Below the pieces are notes generated by a model. The model saw only the letters and a list, made by a program, of their open reading frames with translations, was not told the origin of the DNA and did no database searches. Shown here piece after piece: positions 56,402-64,000 of a DNA stretch of 64,000 nucleotides (the stretch's first letter is position 1; each line of letters opens with the position of its first letter). The DNA lies in the NCBI GenBank assembly GCA_014904985.1, contig MU128933.1:1-64000 (forward strand), read 5' to 3'. Position numbers and translations under genes: made by a program. Source of the stretch: Hydnum rufescens UP504 (lineage: Eukaryota; Basidiomycota; Agaricomycetes; Cantharellales; Hydnaceae).

Positions 56402-58214
56402 TAGTAGGCAAGCGTGACACCAGCATCGGTATATCTTTGTTTCGGCCGCTCGTATTATCCATCTTCTCAAAGCGCGTTTCTCTACTCCGACTATCGATTT
56501 CAGGTTTTCCCGTCTCTCTCCTGACTCTATACTCCGCCGTTGGCACCCCGAACCATATTCACCTCACCACAGACTTATTCATCAGGTCCCATCAACGGTG
56601 CCGCGGCGGTCCGCGATCCAACATCTGTACATAAGGTACTCGCCAGCGTTCTATTCCACCTGCCTCCATCCATCTACCCTTTCGGATATGTATCATCGGA
56701 AGTTTTCTGTTTGTCGCTCGTCTTGCATCAGCCTCTTGGAAGGCTATCTTCTGGTGGCAATCGATACGAACGATTCCCTCTAGCTTGCCTTCTCGTTAGC
56801 TCTGGTTCTTCGGACCAGATATACGAGTTCTGCGTCTGGCATGGCGCTCTACGAGCGACGCCTTGGTTCCTCCTTTACGTGATCCCGATCCGCTTTCGAC
56901 CCAAGCTAGAGTTATTCTCCAGTCTGATCGTGCACGATAAACTTGACCTTTTTTTGTCCTCACATTTTGCATTTCATTTCGCTCGACCACCATCGAGGTT
57001 CCTTTTTCTTTTTCTGCAACACCTCTGCAGTGCACATCATCTTGTTATCGATTGACGAAATTTTTCACCACTTCATGCCGCTGTTCTGTCTGCTCGGTTC
57101 CCCCGTATATGTCGCTCCCTCAATACTTTCGCTCCCCCGACGTCTCGGTGGACGCCGGCCTAATAATCGTTGCCCCGCTTCAAGAATGCCAACGCCCCAA
57201 ATTGACTCAGTGCCCGCTCGCCCAGGCCGTCTTCGATGCCCGCGCGTCTCTGCAGTTGGTTCCCAAATTTTCTTCCGGATTCGCTTTTGCCGAAAAACGT
57301 AGAAAATCCACAAAAAAACGTTTTCCTCTCGAGTTCCGACCACCATTCTCTCCCATCACCCCTTCCATTCACCTCTTGCCATAATTTGATGGCACCTCGA
57401 ACTTCCCCCTCCCCTTGCCACCTACCCGCGTTTGCCCCACCCCTAACCATTTTTTCCCCGCCTTGCCCATAGTATCTTTGCCGTCTCATGAATGTTTCCT
57501 GAAGAGGCCTCATCCTTCTTGATCAGTGTGGGTGGGAGAAGACTTTTTTTAAAAGAACCATTTTCCACGTAAACTCTATGATGATGGGCGTACGTACGTG
57601 CTTCTGGATTTTGTGTGCGATCATGTTTTTACTATTCAGCCTCGTACCTTGGCGCTGCCTCACCCAAACCACCCCAGTTAATTCTCTGCACACGTGGACA
57701 ATATATTGTTGGTAACGCGGGATTTCATTTTGAAGCGCAGTGAGTAGCTGCAGCTCCACTGCTTCTGCGATTGTTTGTGAGTTGTGAGAAGCAGAATTCG
57801 ATACAAGTCGTCTGATGGATGGGGAATGGGGATGATGTAGTCTCAAGAGGGTGTGATCGGATCGCGTAAAAGGCCTACGTGGCCTGTGAGTTCCTTTTTG
57901 ATATCCTCAAAGGCAGCGTTAAGGCCTGTGAGCTTGCACTTTCACATGAGCCTAGTATTATTGATACGAGACCTTTTTAAGTTGTGGAAGCTCCGGGCGT
58001 CGTGGCCGCATGCACGCGGCCTGTGGCCTGCCGATCATTGTGGAGAGGATCAGGGTTTGGGAGAGCGCTCAATTTACACATAGGGCAGTATGGAACCGGG
58101 AAATGGCACGCTATTTGGGCAATGTAGGCGCCCGGTCGCGCATGAACATGTGATTACCCCAAGCAGGCACACAAAGAACCATCCATTTGTCACCCCACGT
58201 GGTCTCGGACCTAA
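56402..58214. other. Cyclin 3' region, no further gene
   Basis: Open frames at 56540-57055 and 57052-57384 are rich in Ser, Leu, Phe and Pro from pyrimidine-rich DNA and overlap one another. None has a conserved motif. No gene is supported. Confidence 0.5.
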
Positions 58215-60293
58215 CTAGGCACAAATGGTAGCGCTAGAAGAAGCTGCGGATGTCATCACATCGATCAATGCCGCGGTGACGATGTCAAAATCATCCTTGT
58301 CGGCGGAATTACTGTGTGCCGGCGGTAGACCAGTCATCCAATTAGAGACGGCAATACGCACAGCGTTCATTGAAGGCGAGACATATAACCGACGAGTATC
58401 ATTGATCGCTCGGACGAGACGAGATGAGCCTAAGCCGTCAGAACTTGTGTGAGAAAATATCGCAGGGCAGAGGGGTCCGGGGCGTGCTCTGAACAGTACG
58501 ATATTGAGGGGAACGACGGGTTCCGAGTGCGATATGGAGGATACTCCAGGGGAAAGATTAAGTACCTCAAACCATTTGCTACCTTCACCGGAGGTCATCC
58601 ATCTACCGAGCCTTCGAGCGAATTCCACGTGTCTTCTGATCATCTCAGTGTATCCGTCCCTTCCGAGGGAAAGCAAAGCGCAGAAGATCGGAAGAGCCCG
58701 GAACCGACGTGAGTTTTCGATGCCAATATTGAGTGGAGATGGGATGAGTAAGGCGGATTCCATTTCTGGTGAAACCTGAGATCCGAGTGGGCCTATAGGG
58801 GTAAGGTATGGGGGAGGAGCGGATCGTGGAGATGGACCAAAGATGGAGGTTTGCAACTCGAGCGACCGGCAGAAGAAGAGACCGGAGTCATATGGGACAT
58901 TTAGCCACTTATGGGCTTTGGCATGGATTATTCTAGGTAAACAATATTCGAGGTTATTGAAGAACTATGTTGCTTACCATCCGAGGTAATACTATCTGCA
59001 AGTTCCAGACCGGCAGCTTGATCTTGAAGTTCAGGTACCAGTCGTGCAAATGCTCCAAATGCTACTGCATTGTCAGATACTAATATAGTTATGTTGGATC
59101 GCTACGGATCCTTACCAGCATCAATATGAAGCCATGCATGATACCGATCGCACAGCTCACGAATTTTCTTCACATTGGGTGAAGATTCTCCCTACATGGG
59201 TTATCGTTGAGAATAGTTCGACACGGTAAATTGTTCATACCGTATTGACTTCGCCAAACGATAGGGCGACGATGATGCCTTGAAGTCCTCCAGGAGGGCA
59301 GGCTGCAAGACGTCCTTCCAGCAGGGTAAGATCAATTTGTTGGGCTTTCGCATCGAACATATCGATGACCTTGACAAGAACCTTCAAGATGATAAATCTA
59401 GGAGAAGAGGGTGAAGCCGTACATTCGAGCGACCGATACCGACGAGAGATGCTGCCTTCAGCAAAGATGCATGAGGTCTGTCTGCAAGAACTTTGACGTC
59501 TGCCCGGGACAAGCCATGCTCAGCAGCAGAATATTCGGGATCTTGGATAGCGTGACGGATCGCAAAATCACGACCGCATGCTTTAGCAGCAAGCCGTGAG
59601 CCAGGATAGTCCACGCAATGCAGAGAGAAGAGCGATGCACACCTAGACCCAGAACATTGCTCGCAGTGGCTCCCGTGGTAATCGTGCGCCCAGGAAAACT
59701 CTCTCTGGGTAACTTCAACAGATCCAAGAGCAACTCAAGGGTTCTATGTTCGACAGTGGTACTGATGGTTTCTGCCTAGCAAGTGATAAACTCGAAATCT
59801 GACCTAAAACATGGTGTTGGAAACAACTCACGGGCAAATTAACCTATTAGACAAAATTAGTCGAAAATATCGAAGTGCTGAGTGGCACCGAGAACAGGCA
59901 CCTGGACATTTTGGTCATAGACCGATGCGAGAATATCACCATGCAATGCAGCAGGAATAGCACCTCCAGTCACGAAGCCAAAGTATCTAGGAGGTAATTT
60001 GAGCCTTATTCCACCGGGGATTCAAAGCTCATACCGAGGACCAGCATGGCCCGGAGCGAGCCCGGGGAGTACGGCATGTTGAATAAAAGCAAGGGACCCT
60101 CGGTTCCTAGGCCTTTTTCAGGAAGGGCTTTAGGTAAGGACTCCAGAGCATTTTGGATGTTATGAGGAGCTGCTATGGTTGGAACATTCCTAATATTTGT
60201 CTCCCTATCGACTAAAATAGCCAAAAGTTGTTCGACGCCAGTAACAATACTCATCAATCGCGATCGTTCTCGTGCCACGGAGTGACCCGACAT
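58215..60293 (-). CDS. Group II PLP-dependent amino-acid decarboxylase
   Basis: Decarboxylase of the aromatic-amino-acid/glutamate decarboxylase fold. Nine exons: 60293-60035, 59986-59902, 59843-59832 (12 nt, Val-Asn-Leu-Pro), 59775-59643, 59580-59423, 59369-59241, 59191-59116, 59064-58978 and 58915-58215. About 546 residues. Motifs: [62 protein letters not shown], the cofactor-binding Asp in HIDAVFGAFARL and the Schiff-base Lys in [17 protein letters not shown]. Substrate unknown. In exon 1 the frame of [14 protein letters not shown] does not continue into [20 protein letters not shown]: one base is missing near 60100, with no intron possible. It is either a sequence error or a pseudogene. 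It lies 42 bp from UBC1 in divergent orientation. Confidence 0.88.
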
Positions 60294-60335
60294 CTGAATC
60301 CGGTACCGTACTAGCTTCGACCGTGTCTGCCTGTC
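60294..60335. promoter_or_regulatory. Very short divergent promoter (42 bp between start codons)
   Basis: The start codons of the decarboxylase (minus) and UBC1 (plus) are only 42 bp apart, leaving almost no room for separate promoters and leaders. Either both share one bidirectional site or one true start lies further inside. Confidence 0.6.
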
Positions 60336-61399
60336 ATGGATGCCCGCCTTCGCCGTGTCAACAAGGAAATCGCTGGTAACCCGATCTGATCTCTATAGAA
60401 AGAACACTGCTTAATTCTTAACCTTACCTCTGAAGATTGCAAGGCGGACAAAGACAGCTTTATCACCGTCGATCTCGTAGGTGATTCTCCCTTCCACCTC
60501 GTAGGCTCATTTCCTGGGCCCGAGGATACCCCATACGCAGGAGGACAATATAACGTTGTCAGTATTCCAATGCCTGCCATTCTTGGGCTTAATTGACCTT
60601 GCCTTTGCCGCGGCAGGACATCGTGATTCCGGACGCGTACCCCTTTCAGCCCCCAAAGATGAAGTTCATCACGTACGGATCACTCCAAGCTCTTCCTTTG
60701 TGGGGATGAAACCTTCCTCTCATATTTGATACGTTTATGAATATCCAGCAAGGTGTACCATCCGAACATCTCGTCCGCATCCGTACGGATTATTGTGATC
60801 GCGCATCCTTGAATGTTCCTGACCTCTTGTTTCAGGGTGCAATATGTTTGGACATCTTGAAAGACGCGTGGTCGCCCGTATTAACCCTTAAATCTACCTG
60901 ATTTCGCTCCAATCGCTTCTATGCAGTCCGGAGCCCAGCGATCCTCAGGATGCGGAAGGTAAGTTATTTCCCGAGCTGTGTCTACCTTCTCCCTCGATGC
61001 TGATGGCGTCTTTCTTTAAAGTTGCGAAACATTACATGGCATCACATACATCGTTCGACGAAACTGCACGATATTGGGCTGAGATTTATGCCGGCGCACC
61101 ACGGAAGACTCCGAAACCCTCAACTTCAAGTGATTCTTCAGCGAAATCACCGTTGGCGAAGCGTGATGAGATTGCGATGGCTGGGCTAGAACGAGCACAT
61201 GTTGAGCAATTCTGTGACTTGGGTTTCCCACAAGCCAAAGTGGCATGTCCTTCGATTCCTCTGTTTTGGTTGAAATTGATGGACCTCTGACATCTCTCTC
61301 TTCTTTCTCCAGATCGACGTTCTGCGACGACTCAATTATCGCGGTGCGAATGTTGCGAATATAGGCGATGACAGGATTGTCGAAGAATTATTGAAGTAG
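60336..61399 (+). CDS. UBC1: Ubiquitin-conjugating enzyme E2 with UBA domain (Ubc1/UBE2K)
   Basis: E2 that builds Lys48-linked ubiquitin chains. Exons: 60336-60375, 60436-60557, 60617-60672, 60749-60782, 60836-60958, 61022-61239 and 61313-61399. About 226 residues. UBC fold: MDARLRRVNKEIADCKADKD, GPEDTPYAGGQYNVDIVIPD, YPFQPPKMKFITKVYHPNIS. The catalytic Cys88 is in GAICLDILKDAWSPVLTLKS. The C-terminal UBA domain (VEQFCDLGFPQAKIDVLRRL, GDDRIVEELLK) is typical of this subclass. In exon 5, after TLKS, the expected Thr-Leu-Ile-Ser-Leu-Gln reading needs one extra C at about 60896 (ACCTG where ACCCTG is expected). For such a conserved gene this is probably a sequencing or assembly error, but it is present in the data. 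Confidence 0.93.
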
Positions 61400-61565
61400 A
61401 TAATTGACAATCACATTTTGGCTTGGTTTCCCTTGGTCCTTTGGTGGCAGCTACATGGCTCTCTGTTAGCCTCATACAAATGCAAATGACAAGAAACCTG
61501 TTGTTGTCCAAGTTATTCCCTCTTCACTGCGCTATTACCCTGAGAATCAAATATGCAACCCTGTC

Positions 61566-61772
61566 TTAGATACTCCACACCTCTCCTTTGTAGAATCTTC
61601 CAGGCGTGTCTTCATCTGCATTCAGCAGTTCTGCGACTTGTTAAATTACGTCAGCAGTCAATACATTTTCCATTTGCTTCCGGCAGAGATTTGGAGTCTG
61701 GGGCACTGGTCCATCAATATTTCTAATGAGAAGACGTTCGGAACGCATTTTCACTGTTTGTTCGTACAGCAT
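61566..61772 (-). CDS. Possible small unknown protein (frame interrupted)
   Basis: Minus-strand sequence with protein-like character: MLYEQTVKMRSERLLIRNID, then PVPQTPNLCRKQMENV, an in-frame TAA at GTAATTTAA, and the same frame continuing with AELLNADEDTPGRFYKGEVW and a stop. The TAA may lie in a missed intron or mark decay. I do not recognise the protein. It converges with UBC1. Confidence 0.3.
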
Positions 61773-62138
61773 GCACAGAAGGCTGATCTTCCGTCTTGAC
61801 GGGTCTCTGGAGAAGTCCGAATGTTGACGGAACCAACTCTGTTGAGGCTGATACCGACATTAATATTCATAGACGTCTCTGGAGCCTCATAGCGTGCCCT
61901 CTACTCTTCATTGCAATTTCGGGATTCTTGTGAGTCCTGCGTATTATTACAGTCTTACAACATATTATGCTACCCACCAGTATCAAATCTTCCTTCACTG
62001 TGATAGGTAATACTACGTTAGAGCCCTACAGGTAGCTGCAATCCGACATCTCCCGCCGTGGGGAAACTCCCTCTTCGCACGGTGAATTTTCAACCTTATT
62101 CTTGTGACCTGTGGCTGATAAGCACATGGCAGAGAATT

Positions 62139-62876
62139 ATGGCTACCCGTTTATTATCTCTTCGCCATACGTGCCCACCGATATCGGGGATGCGCTGCAG
62201 CACGACTGTACGATGGTATGAAACTGACGTGCGACGACGAGTTCTTAACGAATACATCAAGCACGCGGTGGTCCGCCTCGTGAATCCCACAACAAAATCC
62301 CTGGAGCCGCCAAGACCGCTCGAAGATGTTCTTTCGTCGATCGACAAGACCAAGGACAATCTCGAACTAGTCGCGGTCAAACCTGAAGCAATCGTCCGCA
62401 TAATATCCAAGACAGACACGCGGAGGCTTCATGAGCAGGACAAAGCTGAAGCGCGCGCTCGACGCAAGTCTCAGGGGTCGAAAAAGCAGATTCAGATGTC
62501 GTGGGCTGTCGAATCCCGCGATCTCATGCGTAAGCTCGATAAGGGGCGGAAGGAAGTTGCGAGGGGGAACATGGTAAACGTCATTCTCGCCAAGAAAAAG
62601 GACGTGCCATTACCGAGTAGGGGACAACGGATGAGGAAGATGGACGAGATCGGGGCCATGATGGCAGATGTGGCGGACGAGTGGTCTCCGAGGACAATTG
62701 GGAAACAGCTTGCGGTCATGTTTTTCAAACCCAAGGGGAAGGAGGCCCCCAGTGCGGCGGAGGCCTCGGCTTTGCGCGCCGAAGTACAAGAAGTTGTTGA
62801 CGTCGAGGCTACATCATTATCTAGTGCAGAGAATGGCGACGACGACGACGACGACACGTCCGGCCGTGATTCATAA
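62139..62876 (+). CDS. Mitochondrial translation initiation factor IF-3
   Basis: Intronless, 245 residues from ATG 62139, which opens an Arg-rich presequence (MATRLLSLRHTCPPISGMRC). An in-frame ATG at 62058 exists but its extra 27 residues look less like a leader. The IF-3 layout follows: N-terminal domain (VRLVNPTTKSLEPPRPLEDV, LVAVKPEAIVRI), a basic linker (ARARRKSQGSKKQIQ), and a C-terminal domain with MSWAVESRDLMRKLDKGRKE, ARGNMVNVILAKKKD and MRKMDEIGAMMADVADEW. The tail is acidic with an Asp run from GAC repeats. Role: binds the mitochondrial small subunit and prevents premature subunit joining. Confidence 0.9.
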   Translation: MATRLLSLRHTCPPISGMRCSTTVRWYETDVRRRVLNEYIKHAVVRLVNPTTKSLEPPRPLEDVLSSIDKTKDNLELVAVKPEAIVRIISKTDTRRLHEQDKAEARARRKSQGSKKQIQMSWAVESRDLMRKLDKGRKEVARGNMVNVILAKKKDVPLPSRGQRMRKMDEIGAMMADVADEWSPRTIGKQLAVMFFKPKGKEAPSAAEASALRAEVQEVVDVEATSLSSAENGDDDDDDTSGRDS

Positions 62877-64000
62877 TCCGATCCGATGTAGCAACGTTCT
62901 TTCCTCAAGTTCGAGTACAGCATATACTGTATACTTGTTGGGAAGGGCTCGTGCCACCAACTACAAATATAGACACGCCGAAGACATCAGTGGAAGACTG
63001 AAACGAATTCTCCCCGTCAACTTCGAGTATTCTGACGCCATGATGTCAATTTTCTTGGGGAGCATCAGAAACTCATTTTAAGGCCACCGGGGTATTCCGT
63101 GCCTCCGAGAGTCTTCGTTGGAGGCTAGACGACTGGCTCAGGATTAACTGCAACCGGCTCGAGGCTATCCGTCCTGGCGTGGACGAGAGTGTGTCAAGCG
63201 GTTTTGTTAGCTCCAGGGATTTTATTCGCGAGGCGGATTACCAGGTGTTTGAATTGATGTATTCCAATCCGTTAAGAACTCGCCGTGGCATATCAGTTGC
63301 AGCGCATCACCGATATCGGTGGACATTTATGGGGAAGAGATAATAAATGAGGAGTCGTAATTCTCTGCTATGCTTAGAGAGCATCGAGGAACCTAGCCTG
63401 TCGGACCTCGAGCTATCCTGAAGCCCCACCAAATCAAAATGGAAGATTCAGCGTGCTTTATGGGTTTCCATCACAGAACATCAGCAGCGAGAAACATGCA
63501 TATCAGGGATTTCACTACCTACTGCATTCTTATCCTATAGCTGATAGAGTCTTTCAAGGGGGTTTCACAAGAAAATACCCAATCAAGTCAGGAACAATTG
63601 CAAAACTCAGCTTTCTTATTACATAAAGCTAGTCTTCTAGGGGGGGTTCCTCTGGTAAAGGTTTTTCCACTCTGAATCTCCATATCTCGACGACCCGACG
63701 GGATGAGCCCCAAGTTGGTCTACGAATTGACCAGGCCTTGCTAGTTATATGTTGTTTCGGACCTCACCTGCATCTCGAAGGCTCCAAACGACTCACCGTC
63801 GACATGCCCTCTGTGTTCTGGGGGCGGGGGGGAACGGAAAACGACTAATATAGGTAATTAGACGTAAAGAGGGGAGATAAATGGCCTTCAAGTCGCCACC
63901 ATATCAACGTTCATTTCTGGGGTGCTGTATTTCATTGTCATTGGGTTCATCGTGGTGATGCCGCTATAGCAATAGCCATGCAATAGCCCGCCCCAGTCAC
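62877..64000. other. No supported gene to the window end
   Basis: The only notable item is a frame open from about 63043 to 63351 without an early ATG (contains ASESLRWRLDDWLRINCNRL and READYQVFELMYSNPLR). It might be an exon of an unknown gene. Nothing else was recognised. Confidence 0.4.

Noticed and set aside
56540..57055. 171-codon plus-strand frame after the cyclin gene
   Set aside because: Phe/Ser/Leu/Pro-rich translation of pyrimidine-rich 3' sequence, with an overlapping frame nearby.

Overview
This is nuclear DNA of a basidiomycete fungus, most likely an Agaricomycete. Evidence: intron-dense genes with short (about 40-75 nt) GT-AG introns; fungal-specific genes (ROT1, an Atp17-type ATP synthase f subunit, a Git3/cAMP-receptor-like 7TM receptor); and degenerate KDZ-family transposases with a cysteine-containing N-terminal half typical of mushroom genomes. 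The species cannot be named from the sequence alone. Exon coordinates below were built by hand from splice sites, reading-frame continuity and recognisable protein families.

Layout. (1) 1-15.9 kb is a transposon graveyard: two KDZ transposase remnants, a decayed long gene of unknown function, a frameshifted fragment of the spliceosomal helicase BRR2, a palindromic MITE, minisatellites, GGGGCCCC-rich repeats and a broken pogo-type transposase. Ten in-frame stops in three of these elements are TGA at places where CGA (Arg) is plausible, which points to methyl-CpG decay. (2) 16-29.5 kb is an accessory region: three paralogous small secreted six-cysteine proteins (two in tandem, one in an inverted segmental duplication) sharing a core promoter, a secreted subtilisin-like protease, a 7TM receptor and an inverted exon fragment of that receptor, plus a tiny complex I subunit gene. 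(3) 30-64 kb is mostly conserved housekeeping: a PB1-domain protein, YAE1, mitochondrial uL6, NSE2/MMS21, carnitine acetyltransferase, V-ATPase proteolipid, ROT1, proteasome beta-6, ATP synthase subunit f, EB1/Bim1, a Pho80/PCL-like cyclin, a PLP-dependent decarboxylase, the UBA-containing E2 UBC1 and mitochondrial IF-3. Gene-poor stretches separate them (about 44.9-47.9 and 48.4-52.2 kb).

The genes do not form one pathway. Mitochondrial functions recur (uL6m, ATP17, IF-3, NDUFB2-like, carnitine acetyltransferase) but look scattered. The most notable observations are the secreted six-cysteine family with its conserved promoter block, and unusually many micro-exons (6, 9, 11, 12, 13, 13 and 21 nt) needed to give conserved proteins in seven genes. 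Others are a possible alternative first exon that would give carnitine acetyltransferase a mitochondrial leader, and the directional nonsense decay of the transposons. No tRNA, rRNA or CRISPR array was recognised.
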